Translations under genes and position numbers: made by a program
The notes under the pieces: generated by a model
Databases searched by the model: none
Told to the model about the DNA's origin: nothing
The model's input: only the letters and a program-made list of their open reading frames with translations
Assembly: GCF_001712755.1 (NCBI RefSeq)
Contig: NZ_MDKC01000037.1
Span: 62,001-126,000, forward strand
Direction of reading: 5' to 3'
DNA: 64,000 nucleotides
DNA from: Gottfriedia luciferensis
GTDB lineage: Bacteria > Bacillota > Bacilli > Bacillales > Bacillaceae_G
In this document: positions 52,741 through 61,168 of the stretch, in pieces
How the letters are laid out: each line of letters starts with the position of its first letter
Position numbering within the stretch: the first letter of the stretch is position 1

Positions 52741-53640
52741 ATGGAAGCAATTAATTTAAAAGATTTACAAGTTGGATTTATCGGAATTGGCGTTATGGGA
52801 AAAAGTATGGCAAAGCATTTAATCAATGCAGGTGCAAAATTACATATTTATAACCGTACAAAAGAAAAAGCAAATGAATTAATTGATTTAGGTGCAACTT
52901 GGTATGATACACCTAAAGAATTAGCACCAAATTGTCAGGTTATTTGTACGATGGTCGGCTATCCAAGTGACTTAGAGGAAGTATATTTTGGCGATTATGG
53001 GATCATCCAATCAGCTGCAAAAGGGACAACATTTATCGATTTTACAACTTCGACACCAACTTTAGCTAAAAAAATTAATGAGCTAACAAAATCAGTAGGT
53101 ATGTCTTCATTAGATGCACCTGTGTCAGGTGGAGATTTAGGAGCAAGAGAAGCTAGATTAGCCATTATGGTTGGTGGAGAAGAAGAAACTTTTCATAAAA
53201 TGTCCGCATTATTTGATGTTTTAGGAAAAAATATTGCATATCATGGAAATGCTGGTAGTGGACAACATGTAAAAATGTGTAATCAGATTGCAATAGCTTC
53301 AGGTATGTTAGGAGTTTGTGAGGCGCTTGCATATGCGAAAGCAGCAGGATTAGACGGTGAAAAAGTATTAGGAAGTATTTCTACGGGTGCAGCGGGTAGT
53401 TGGTCATTATCTAATTTAGCACCTCGTGTTTTAAGAGGCGATTTCGAGCCGGGATTCTATATTAAACATTTTATAAAAGATATGGGAATCGCAATTGAAG
53501 AAGCTGAAAAAATGGAATTAAATCTACCAGGACTTTTCCTTGCAAAAAAATGCTACGATGAACTGTCTAAAAATGGTTTAGATGAAAAAGGAACGCAAGC
53601 ACTTTATACTTTATACGATCCGTCTCACCACATTCAATAA
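52741..53640 (+). CDS. ykwC: Beta-hydroxyacid dehydrogenase YkwC (3-HIBADH family)
   Basis: 299 residues: Rossmann VGFIGIGVMGKSMAKHLINA, the segment CTMVGYPSDLEEVYFG, substrate loop DAPVSGGDLGAREARLAIM, catalytic Lys in GSGQHVKMCNQIAIASG. NAD(P)-dependent oxidation of a beta-hydroxy acid; the physiological substrate of YkwC is not established. Start at ATG 52741 after AAAAGAGGAGTG. Synteny with B. subtilis (ptsI ... ykwC ... patA) supports the name. Confidence 0.88.
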   Translation: MEAINLKDLQVGFIGIGVMGKSMAKHLINAGAKLHIYNRTKEKANELIDLGATWYDTPKELAPNCQVICTMVGYPSDLEEVYFGDYGIIQSAAKGTTFIDFTTSTPTLAKKINELTKSVGMSSLDAPVSGGDLGAREARLAIMVGGEEETFHKMSALFDVLGKNIAYHGNAGSGQHVKMCNQIAIASGMLGVCEALAYAKAAGLDGEKVLGSISTGAAGSWSLSNLAPRVLRGDFEPGFYIKHFIKDMGIAIEEAEKMELNLPGLFLAKKCYDELSKNGLDEKGTQALYTLYDPSHHIQ

Positions 53641-53662
53641 TTTAATGAATAGAGGTTAACAA

Positions 53663-54112
53663 GTGCAAAATTTTCAACTTGCAAAGTTTTATCAACGATT
53701 AAGTGCGTTTTTATTCGATACGTTTATCGTTTCAGTAGTTTATGGGATCATTATTGCTATTATTACGATGAATCCTGAGAAGATATTAAGTCGTTTTAAT
53801 TCTACATCAGGAAATTCGACGGTCGATTTAATCGTTATTTCAATTATTATGATCATATTATTTGTAGTTGTTCCACAATTTAATAAAGGGATGACATTTG
53901 GTCAAAGATTTTTAGCTATTAAAATGATAAAAGATAACTATGAAGAAACGACAATGATACTATTTTTCATACGTTTTATCTTTATAGCAGGAATATCAGT
54001 TCTATTTTTAGGTGTACCATTAATAGTTAATGTCTATTTAATGTTATTTAGAAAAGACCATAAAACAATTCAGGACTTGTTATTTAAAACAAAAGTAATA
54101 CAAGCTAGATAA
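53663..54112 (+). CDS. RDD-family membrane protein
   Basis: 149 residues with three membrane segments (FDTFIVSVVYGIIIAIITM, DLIVISIIMIILFVVVP, FFIRFIFIAGISVLFLG). FYQRLSAFLFDT holds the Arg and first Asp of the RDD pattern, and DLLFKTKVI follows at the C terminus. Some RDD proteins act in ion transport; most are uncharacterised. It starts with GTG 22 bases after ykwC behind GAGGTTAACA, probably in the same transcript. Confidence 0.85.
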   Translation: MQNFQLAKFYQRLSAFLFDTFIVSVVYGIIIAIITMNPEKILSRFNSTSGNSTVDLIVISIIMIILFVVVPQFNKGMTFGQRFLAIKMIKDNYEETTMILFFIRFIFIAGISVLFLGVPLIVNVYLMLFRKDHKTIQDLLFKTKVIQAR

Positions 54113-54152
54113 AAAAGCAGGGGAGGATCAAATAATCCACCCCTGCTTTTTT
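54111..54152. terminator. Bidirectional terminator between the RDD gene and patA
   Basis: The stem AAAAAAGCAGGGG/CCCCTGCTTTTTT with an inner GGAT/ATCC-type pairing has T-runs on both strands. Confidence 0.92.
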
Positions 54153-54155
54153 ATA

Positions 54156-55316
54156 TTAATTTCTAAGACTAGTTACAAACTCTTCTAATCGGTCACATGC
54201 AATTTCTAGTTCTTTCATTGAATAAGCATATGATAATCGAATAAATGAATCTCCATATTCAGAAAAAGCTTCTCCTGGAATAACCGCTAGATTATGTTTT
54301 TCTACTAGATTTAGTGCGAACTCCATGGAAGGCATATTGAATTCTTTAATTGATGGGAATAAATAAAATGCACCTTCTGGCTTAATACAAGGTAGGCCCA
54401 TCTTTTCTAATCGATCAATCATATAATTACGTCTTATTTTATATTCCTTTGCCATTTCAATTGGAGAATCAATGCAATCAGTTAATGCTGTAATTGCTGC
54501 ATATTGAGATATTGATGTAGCGCATGATACGTTATACTGATGCACTTTTAAGATTTCCTGAGCTAAATAAGCAGGCGCATAGATAAAACCAATTCTCCAA
54601 CCAGTCATCGAATGTGATTTGCTAAGACCGTTTATGACAATTGTCTTTTCTCTCATACCAGGGTAACTAGCAATTGAAGTATGAGCCGTATCATATGTCA
54701 GCTCACTATATATTTCATCTGATAAAATGAATACGTCTTTCTGAGATAAGTAGTTAGCTAAATTCTCAAGTTCCTCTTTCGTTAATGTGACGCCTGTTGG
54801 GTTATTTGGATAAGGTAAAACAATACAACGTGTTTTTTCAGTGATCTGTTCTTCCAATAATTCAGGTGTAATTTTAAAACCACTATTAGATGTATCGACA
54901 AAAACTGGTTTTGCACCACATGTTTGAATAATTGGTGCATAGCCAGGATAGATTGGTGCAGGAAGAATAACCTCACAGTCATCATTAAGGATCGTCCTGA
55001 ATGTAACATCGAGTGCTTGACTAGCTCCTACTGTAACGATTATTTCATTCGATGGATCATATGATAAAGAATATTTTTTCTTTAAAAAATTAGAAGCAGC
55101 ATTTCTAAGTGCAGGCAGTCCTGCATTAGGTGTATAGACTGTTTGATTTTGATTAATTGCATGAATAGCAGCTTCTTTAATAGGTGCTGGAGTTGGAAAA
55201 TCAGGTTGACCCAATGTTAATGCAATGACATTGTCATATTTTTCAATTTTTTGGGCAAATTTTCTAATACCGGAGATTTGAATTTCTTTTACACTTTCGT
55301 TTATATATTTGTTCAT
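54156..55316 (-). CDS. patA: Class I/II aminotransferase PatA
   Basis: 386 residues of fold-type I PLP enzyme: TLGQPDFPTP, TPNAGLPALRNA, VTVGASQALDVTF, LPYPNNPTGVTLT, DEIYSELTYD, the Schiff-base Lys in INGLSKSHSMTGWRIGF, and the C-terminal substrate-binding Arg in SFIRLSYAYS. PatA (aminotransferase A) acts in lysine/diaminopimelate-linked or aromatic transamination in Bacillus; specificity cannot be read from sequence. Position matches the ykwC-patA neighbourhood of B. subtilis. GTAGAGGGATT precedes the ATG. Confidence 0.92.
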   Translation of the reverse strand: MNKYINESVKEIQISGIRKFAQKIEKYDNVIALTLGQPDFPTPAPIKEAAIHAINQNQTVYTPNAGLPALRNAASNFLKKKYSLSYDPSNEIIVTVGASQALDVTFRTILNDDCEVILPAPIYPGYAPIIQTCGAKPVFVDTSNSGFKITPELLEEQITEKTRCIVLPYPNNPTGVTLTKEELENLANYLSQKDVFILSDEIYSELTYDTAHTSIASYPGMREKTIVINGLSKSHSMTGWRIGFIYAPAYLAQEILKVHQYNVSCATSISQYAAITALTDCIDSPIEMAKEYKIRRNYMIDRLEKMGLPCIKPEGAFYLFPSIKEFNMPSMEFALNLVEKHNLAVIPGEAFSEYGDSFIRLSYAYSMKELEIACDRLEEFVTSLRN

Positions 55317-55458
55317 TTTAAATCCCTCTACTTATTATTTTTATATTAAAATTAAACTTTTTAATCGAACTATTCAATGAAATTTTCTTCATTTTACCAT
55401 ATAATAAAAAAAGTATTTAGTAGTGAAATAATTTGATTGCCTAAAGAAGGTGAGTAAC

Positions 55459-56403
55459 TTGTTACAAGTAATAGGAATAACAAAAAATAAAGTAATCGAT
55501 CGTAATATTACAATAGCAGATGCAAAATCAAATAATTACTTATGGTATTGGGTAGACATTGATGAACCGACTGAAGATGAGATTCAACTTTTATCAACCG
55601 AATTTAATTTTCATCCTTTAGCGATTGAAGATTGTTTGGAATATGTACAACGACCTAAACTTGACTACTATGAAGGATATCATTTTTTAATTTTGCACGA
55701 ATTAAATAAAAAAGACTTAGAGGAGACGGAACTAGATATTTTTGTAAGTGATCATTATGTTGTCACATTTCATATCCATAAAAGTCCGACCGTACAACAA
55801 GTTTTAGAGAATATAATGTCAGACCGTCGAGCTTCGAAGAGTCCACTTCATTTAACGCATCGAATTATTGATGAGCTTGTTGATAGTTATTTTCCACTAA
55901 TTTATCGTTTAGAGGATGAACTATCAGACTTAGAAATTGATCCATTAAAGAAACAAGTAAATAATGCTGTAGAAAGATTATATGATATTAAATCTGATTT
56001 ATCGAAATTAAGAAGGACGATTTTACCAACTCGTGATTTATTATATCGAATTCTTAATTCAAATCGATTTAAAGATATATCTGAACATCGAATTTATTTT
56101 GAAGATATACACGATCATTTAATGAAGCTTTCGGATATGATTGAGACGAATCGAGATTTAGCTTCCGATATTCGAGAAAGCTATTTTTCATTAAGCTCAG
56201 AAAAAATGAATAATATTATGAAAACACTAACAATAATATCATCTTTCTTTTTACCACTAACGTTTATCGTAGGTTTATATGGAATGAATTTCCACTATAT
56301 GCCGGAATTAACATGGAAATATGGATACTTATTTATCTTAATTTTAATGGGATTTGTTACGATCCTAATGTACATATTTTTTAAAAGAAAAGGTTGGTTT
56401 TAA
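55459..56403 (+). CDS. corA: CorA-family divalent cation transporter
   Basis: 314 residues. A cytoplasmic N-terminal domain (about 1-240, YVQRPKLDYYEGYHFLIL, RHIDELV-type helix and a long coiled stalk) precedes two C-terminal membrane helices. The first ends with the selectivity motif GMN in FIVGLYGMNFHYMPEL. Transports Mg2+ (also Co2+). Start: AAGGTGAG favours the TTG at 55459; the GTG at 55450 lies inside that site but remains possible. Confidence 0.92.
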   Translation: MLQVIGITKNKVIDRNITIADAKSNNYLWYWVDIDEPTEDEIQLLSTEFNFHPLAIEDCLEYVQRPKLDYYEGYHFLILHELNKKDLEETELDIFVSDHYVVTFHIHKSPTVQQVLENIMSDRRASKSPLHLTHRIIDELVDSYFPLIYRLEDELSDLEIDPLKKQVNNAVERLYDIKSDLSKLRRTILPTRDLLYRILNSNRFKDISEHRIYFEDIHDHLMKLSDMIETNRDLASDIRESYFSLSSEKMNNIMKTLTIISSFFLPLTFIVGLYGMNFHYMPELTWKYGYLFILILMGFVTILMYIFFKRKGWF

Positions 56404-56434
56404 GTCGTTAAGTACTTAAGCTTGACGACTTTTC
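56402..56434 (+). terminator. Terminator of corA
   Basis: The stem AAGTCGT/ACGACTT with a TTAAGTACTTAA inner palindrome is followed by TTCTTAT. Confidence 0.8.
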
Positions 56435-56567
56435 TTATATTTTAGAATACTTTGTAATAATGTGACGTTCTATGTAGAAATGTTTTTTTTGAATTTTTTG
56501 TATTAATAATTAGAAGTTTAAATAACTATGTTATAATTTGTTGAAAGAAGGGGTGGGGGACACTTTA

Positions 56568-57872
56568 ATGCTGCAATTAAAAGATTTATTAATTCAATTT
56601 GCAATCATAATCATTCCGGTCTTTTTATACGAAATGTTCTGGCTTAGTAGATACCACAATACAAGCCCGAAACAAAATAGAATATTAGTTGGATTGCTAA
56701 CTTTTTTTAATATTTTTATTTGCTTGCTTTACCCAATTCACATTAGTGAAAGCATGGCTATTACTTTTAGTATTTTATTAATCTATTCATCTATTTTATA
56801 TGGTGGAAGATTGATCGGAACGATTATTATTTTAACGAAAGCAATTTTTGTGTATTTGCTATATGGTTTAGCATCTTTGAAATCTTTTCCATTTGAAGTG
56901 ATTTCGTGTATCTTACCATTTATTGTTTCACCACATTGGGTTAGTTTTTCTAAAAGGAAGAAATTTGCTTTAAGTATTTTAATGCCAATTTTATTTTCGT
57001 TCAGTATGGTCTGTTTGCTTTATTATGAAGCAACGGTAAATGGTATAAAAGAGTACCAATCAGATCAAACAATTTTTTCGGCGTGCATATTTTTTACTGT
57101 TTTAACAATTACAATGCTGTTTCATGTTTATTTAAGAGAGTTTTTATTTGAAAATGCTGAAATTCGCGTACAAATGCAGAAATCAGAGAAATTAAATATG
57201 GTGAGTGAACTTGCGGCGAGTGTAGCTCATGAAGTGAGAAATCCATTAACGGTTGTAAGGGGTTTCATTCAGTTAATTGAGAATCAAGAAAGTGGAACGA
57301 ATAGAGAATATATGAAACTTGTATTAGCTGAACTAGACCGAGCTGAAAATATCATTTCAGATTATTTAAACTTAGCTAGACCTCAAATTGAGGAAAAGAA
57401 AATAATCAATATGACAGAACAGCTGAATGAAGTAACAACATTAATGTCAAGTTACGCCTCACTACAGGGTGCTTTCTTACAAGTAAATGTAAATGAGGAT
57501 ATGTATACTGTCGGAGATCGCGCTAAGCTTAAACAAGCAATCATTAATGTTCTAAAAAATGGTGTAGAAGCTATAAAGGACACGAAAGGCTATATTAAAA
57601 TTGAAGCAAATATTGAGAAAGAAAGAGATCGAGAGTACATACGAATTGTTGTGAAAGATAATGGAGTAGGTATGTCAAAAGCACAATTGGATCGTTTAGG
57701 ACAACCTTTTTATTCTTTAAAAGAAAAAGGAACAGGTCTAGGACTAATGGTTACTTTTAGTATTATTGAAGCTCATAAGGGAACGATTGAGTATTTAAGT
57801 GAAGAAGGCAAAGGAACTGAAGTTCATATTGTCTTACCAGCTTATCATCAAGAACAGAGTGAAGAGGTATAA
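56568..57872 (+). CDS. Membrane sensor histidine kinase, KinB-like
   Basis: 434 residues. About six hydrophobic segments fill residues 1-190 (FAIIIIPVFLYEMFW, ILVGLLTFFNIFICLLYP, LIGTIIILTKAIFVYLLYG, LSILMPILFSFSMVCLLYY), a 5TM-LYT-like sensor. HisKA: the phosphorylated His in SVAHEVRNPLTVVRGFIQLI. ATPase: QAIINVLKNGVEAIK, KDNGVGMS, GQPFYSLKEKGTGLGLMV. The arrangement is like KinB, which feeds the Spo0A phosphorelay; no response regulator is adjacent. Start at ATG 56568 after GGGTGGGGGA. Confidence 0.88.
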   Translation: MLQLKDLLIQFAIIIIPVFLYEMFWLSRYHNTSPKQNRILVGLLTFFNIFICLLYPIHISESMAITFSILLIYSSILYGGRLIGTIIILTKAIFVYLLYGLASLKSFPFEVISCILPFIVSPHWVSFSKRKKFALSILMPILFSFSMVCLLYYEATVNGIKEYQSDQTIFSACIFFTVLTITMLFHVYLREFLFENAEIRVQMQKSEKLNMVSELAASVAHEVRNPLTVVRGFIQLIENQESGTNREYMKLVLAELDRAENIISDYLNLARPQIEEKKIINMTEQLNEVTTLMSSYASLQGAFLQVNVNEDMYTVGDRAKLKQAIINVLKNGVEAIKDTKGYIKIEANIEKERDREYIRIVVKDNGVGMSKAQLDRLGQPFYSLKEKGTGLGLMVTFSIIEAHKGTIEYLSEEGKGTEVHIVLPAYHQEQSEEV

Positions 57873-57880
57873 TGAAAGAA

Positions 57881-57911
57881 TAAAGAGAAGGGAAAATTCC
57901 CTTCTCTTTTC
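57881..57911 (+). terminator. Terminator of the KinB-like gene
   Basis: The stem AAAGAGAAGGGA/TCCCTTCTCTTT ends in TTC. Confidence 0.88.
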
Positions 57912-57966
57912 AAACTAAAAATCTTTCATTTTCATAATGTAGTAAAAGTGCTAAATAATAAACGAA

Positions 57967-59247
57967 TTATTTTACAGACTTAGGTTTAAAAAAGAGTGAT
58001 TTAATTGCATTTTTCCAGTCTCTTTCCTTTGAGGCAGCTACCATCTTCTTTGTTTCCTGTAATTCTCTAATCATCCTCATTAATTGAGCATCTCGACCAG
58101 ATTCTTTTGATTTAATTTCTTCAAACATTTGCTCTAATTTTTCATCTTTTTCTTCAATTACTGTTGCTAACCCTTGCAGCTCTTCACTTTTTTCTTCAAC
58201 TGAATATAATATTTTTTCTAACTTTTGATCCTTCTCTAAGTTCTGTTTGATTAATGTTTGATTTTGAGTTAGGATTTGTTCATTTTGATACGCTAGATTC
58301 GTAATTTGGGACATAAACTCTTCAAACATAATTTGATTAGAATTTGTCGGTACAAAAGTAGTAACATTCTCTTTTGAAACGATTGGTTCCGTTACTACGT
58401 TTGATTCATTAAACTTTGAAAGAACTACTTCATCAGGTAGTTTTTTATTTTCTTCGAGTACTTGTTCAACAGTCATTTCTTCAAAACGATATTCTTGGAC
58501 TTCTTCATCCTCAGAATTTTGATCTGATTGATTTGTTAAAGGACCAGAAACTGTAACATGCTCTTCTTTTTGTAACGATTGCTTTATTACGACTTCTTCA
58601 ATTATTTCTAATTGGTCTTCAAACTTCTCAGTATCTTGTGAAAAAGGTTGCTCCATTACGCATTCATCAATTGTTTCTAGTTGAGAAAGTGATTCTTCAA
58701 TATGCTTTGTATCTTGTGAAGTTATTTGACTATTCTCTACGACTTCGATTTGTTCTGCTTGGAATACAGACGCTTCTAAAGCTGCTTCTTCTAGTATTAG
58801 TGAATGTTGAATTAATTCTGAATCAACTGTTTCAATTTGGGTATTTACATCTTCAACAATATCATTCTTATTTACTTCAATTAATTCGATGTCATTCTTC
58901 ATGTCAAAATTTTTATGTATGTTATTTTCTAGAGGAATATTCGGGGTGATATTTTCTGTCATTTCATTCTCAATTGTAGTTGTTTCAATTACATGAACTT
59001 CAGTTTGACTTTGAAGAGACTGGTAATTTAAAGCATATTCAACTGATTGTAAAAGATTTTCATTTTCGTGGTACTCTTTAATAATCATTTGAAATAATTC
59101 AAAATCATTTTGATTATAGATCCTAGTATCTTGGTTCTTTGTAAAATGATATTCTTTCTTTTCTAGTTCCTTACTAATCTCTCTTACACGTGATTTACCT
59201 ATTTTTAATTTCTTTGAAATGTCTTTACTTGTAAAAATTACTGACAT
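57967..59247 (-). CDS. HTH protein with long acidic linker and C-terminal DUF3967
   Basis: 426 residues. An N-terminal MerR-like helix-turn-helix (about 1-60: FTSKDISKKLKIGKSRVREI, RIYNQNDFELFQMI) is followed by about 220 residues rich in Glu, Ile and Val with loosely repeated units (TIDECVMEQPFSQDTEKFED / IIEEVVIKQSLQ), then a coiled coil (about 305-390) and the basic end RDAQLMRMIRELQETKK ... DWKNAIKSLFFKPK, typical of DUF3967. The layout recalls RacA-type proteins that bridge DNA and a cell structure, though no homology to RacA is claimed. TCAGGAGGATATC precedes the ATG. Confidence 0.8.
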   Translation of the reverse strand: MSVIFTSKDISKKLKIGKSRVREISKELEKKEYHFTKNQDTRIYNQNDFELFQMIIKEYHENENLLQSVEYALNYQSLQSQTEVHVIETTTIENEMTENITPNIPLENNIHKNFDMKNDIELIEVNKNDIVEDVNTQIETVDSELIQHSLILEEAALEASVFQAEQIEVVENSQITSQDTKHIEESLSQLETIDECVMEQPFSQDTEKFEDQLEIIEEVVIKQSLQKEEHVTVSGPLTNQSDQNSEDEEVQEYRFEEMTVEQVLEENKKLPDEVVLSKFNESNVVTEPIVSKENVTTFVPTNSNQIMFEEFMSQITNLAYQNEQILTQNQTLIKQNLEKDQKLEKILYSVEEKSEELQGLATVIEEKDEKLEQMFEEIKSKESGRDAQLMRMIRELQETKKMVAASKERDWKNAIKSLFFKPKSVK

Positions 59248-59444
59248 TTGATATCCTCCTGAAAAATATGTGTTTTTAGAACATTCAATATAAAGTTAAA
59301 TTTTTCCTACCTAATCTACTTAAAATAATTCTACAATGTATAACAAAGTCCATATGATTACTAAAATTAAAATCAATATATGAGGAAAAATAGTGAAAAA
59401 TAGAAAATATTACTTAAAAAGTAGCATAAATTCGACTAAAAAAT

Positions 59445-59474
59445 TGAGAGTGACTCAATGTTTAATCACTCTCA
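59445..59474 (-). terminator. Terminator of the holin-like gene
   Basis: The stem TGAGAGTGA/TCACTCTCA; on the minus strand it runs into TTTTTTAG. The stretch 59248-59444 shows only AT-rich sequence. Confidence 0.88.
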
Positions 59475-59528
59475 AATCAAATCTTTAAATTTGTAATCTA
59501 ATCTATCAAAAAGTAGACATAAAGTAAT

Positions 59529-59792
59529 CTATTGATCCGAATTTGTCTGCTTATTTGTTTTTTCTAATCCTGCTTCTTGAAGTACAGCCTTTTGAGCTTG
59601 TCCTTTTTTACCTAAATAATTATGCTTAGCACCGAAGTATAAAATAAAAAGGAATGAAATTACATTAATTACAGCATCAATTTGTTCATTATTTAGGAAT
59701 TTAAACCCAAAAGAATTTAGTAACAATTGAAGTGCAAATAAGAACCCAGCAACATAACGAATAATATCTTGTAAGTTATTATTACCGAACAT
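59529..59792 (-). CDS. Holin-like small membrane protein
   Basis: 87 residues. Two hydrophobic segments (RYVAGFLFALQLLLNSFGF, AVINVISFLFILYFGAK) and a polar C terminus KHNYLGKKGQAQKAVLQEAG followed by LEKTNKQTNSDQ resemble phage-type holins, which form membrane lesions for endolysins. No endolysin or phage gene is nearby, so it is either a relic or a domesticated membrane protein. Start at ATG 59792, 7 bases after AGGGGG, not the GTG at 59801. Confidence 0.7.
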   Translation of the reverse strand: MFGNNNLQDIIRYVAGFLFALQLLLNSFGFKFLNNEQIDAVINVISFLFILYFGAKHNYLGKKGQAQKAVLQEAGLEKTNKQTNSDQ

Positions 59793-59894
59793 ATCAATCA
59801 CCCCCTATTCATATAGTATGTTTGTCTCAAACGATAGGTGAGACAAATCTACTAAAATATGAGAGGTAAATAAAGAATTTCCGTACATTCAAAT

Positions 59895-59944
59895 AAAAAA
59901 GGGAAGGATTATAAACCCATTTTAAAAGGTCTTTTAATCTTCCC
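59895..59944 (-). terminator. Terminator of ykyB
   Basis: The stem GGGAAGGATTA/TAATCTTCCC with an extended loop; on the minus strand TTTTTTATTTG follows. Confidence 0.82.
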
Positions 59945-59986
59945 ATTTAATCTATATTAATGTTATTTAGTAATGATTGTTTCAGC

Positions 59987-60526
59987 TTATTTCTCTTGCT
60001 TACCTTTATTTTTACGAATTGGTTCACTCGGAAAAGTAAATGTAGAGTTATTTAGAAATGAAGAAGCTCTTAAAAATTGCCCTGGGGTATTTCTTCGGTA
60101 GTTAGATCCGTTTTTGAAATGGTTTTCAGATTTAACGTTTTGAATACCTAAGAAATGATGAAGTATTTTTTTGGCATAGCTTAATGACATGGATACTTTT
60201 GGGTTACGATGAGTATTTTCTAATATTCCTAAATGCGGGAGAAGTTTAAAGTCTTCTTTTAAAGGTGGTATATGAAAGAAAAAATCTCCACAAGCAATCA
60301 ACACATCAGATTGTTGTTTACTTGACTTGGGATTATTTGAAAAATGTAATCCAACTTTCTTAGCAATACCTTTATCAATAAGCTTTAAGATAGCTTGTCT
60401 TTTTAGTGAATATAGTTCACTTGGTTCAAGTGCTGTTTTAGCATGTTTATTTACAACAAATATTGCCTGAAAAATTTCTTCATTTGTAAAATTTAGTTTA
60501 TTCAGGCTAGGTTCTTTCGATTTCAT
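59987..60526 (-). CDS. ykyB: YkyB-like protein
   Basis: 179 residues. NEEIFQAIFVVNKHAKTALE, LYSLKRQAILKLIDKGIAKK, VGLHFSNNPKSSKQQSDVLI, FFFHIPPLKEDFKLLPHLG and NPKVSMSLSYAKKILHHFLG correspond to the YkyB family; the last 50 residues, basic and Asn/Ser-rich, extend past the usual length of about 155. No function is known. The place between patA and ykuE-fadH-ykuI agrees with B. subtilis order. GGAGGTAACATA precedes the ATG. Confidence 0.88.
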   Translation of the reverse strand: MKSKEPSLNKLNFTNEEIFQAIFVVNKHAKTALEPSELYSLKRQAILKLIDKGIAKKVGLHFSNNPKSSKQQSDVLIACGDFFFHIPPLKEDFKLLPHLGILENTHRNPKVSMSLSYAKKILHHFLGIQNVKSENHFKNGSNYRRNTPGQFLRASSFLNNSTFTFPSEPIRKNKGKQEK

Positions 60527-60621
60527 GCTTCTATGTTACCTCCGAAAAATAATAGATATGAGTATATTATATCTTTAGTTTAAAATTTTTCAAATCAAAT
60601 CTAAAGAAGTGGTTATATAAT

Positions 60622-60667
60622 AAAAAGCTAATCGAAATAATATTCATTAATACGACTAGCTTTTTTT
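60622..60667 (-). terminator. Terminator of the Gly/Pro/Tyr-rich protein gene
   Basis: The stem AAAAAGCTA/TAGCTTTTT plus a partly paired interior; on the minus strand it opens onto ATTATATA. The stem is A/T-rich. Confidence 0.7.
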
Positions 60668-60669
60668 AA

Positions 60670-61038
60670 TTAGTATGGATAGGGTCCTATGTTACCTGGC
60701 GAATTTAATCCTGCATTATTAGGTAAAAAAGCACCAGGATTTACAGGTGGGTAAGGTTGTTGGTATCCAGGGTACCCACCACCGAAGCCGCCACCGAAAC
60801 CACCACCGTATGGAGGATATGCTGGATATGGTGGGAATTGTCCATATGGCGGATAATAAGGTGGTCTAAACGCTAGTGCTCCTAACGCGAATCCGCCTGC
60901 TAATCCCGCTAATCCTCCTATTATTGGCAAAATTGGGAAAAAAGGAACAAAGCGTTGTTCGTTATGATCAAAGTAGTAGGATGGAGCATGATCTTCTCTA
61001 TAATAATGATTTAAATTAGGGTGATATTGATAATTCAT
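60670..61038 (-). CDS. Gly/Pro/Tyr-rich coat-like protein
   Basis: 122 residues from the ATG after GAGAGGAGG; the frame is open upstream without a site. An N-terminal Tyr/His-rich part (NYQYHPNLNHYYREDH) precedes one hydrophobic glycine-rich segment (FPILPIIGGLAGLAGGFALG) and a low-complexity tail of Tyr, Pro and Gly (YPPYGQFPPYPAYPPYGGGF). Such composition is common among spore coat and inner-coat morphogenetic proteins, but no family is assigned. It sits between ykyB and ykuE, where B. subtilis has other genes. Confidence 0.75.
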   Translation of the reverse strand: MNYQYHPNLNHYYREDHAPSYYFDHNEQRFVPFFPILPIIGGLAGLAGGFALGALAFRPPYYPPYGQFPPYPAYPPYGGGFGGGFGGGYPGYQQPYPPVNPGAFLPNNAGLNSPGNIGPYPY

Positions 61039-61168
61039 GTATTTAACCTCCTCTCTTGTCTTCAATATTAGTGTATGGAGTACTAAAATAATTGAGCAAG
61101 TACCCATAAAAATAGGTAACCAACCTAGTATGGGTGAGGTGTCGAGAAATTATATTTACTGATCATTT

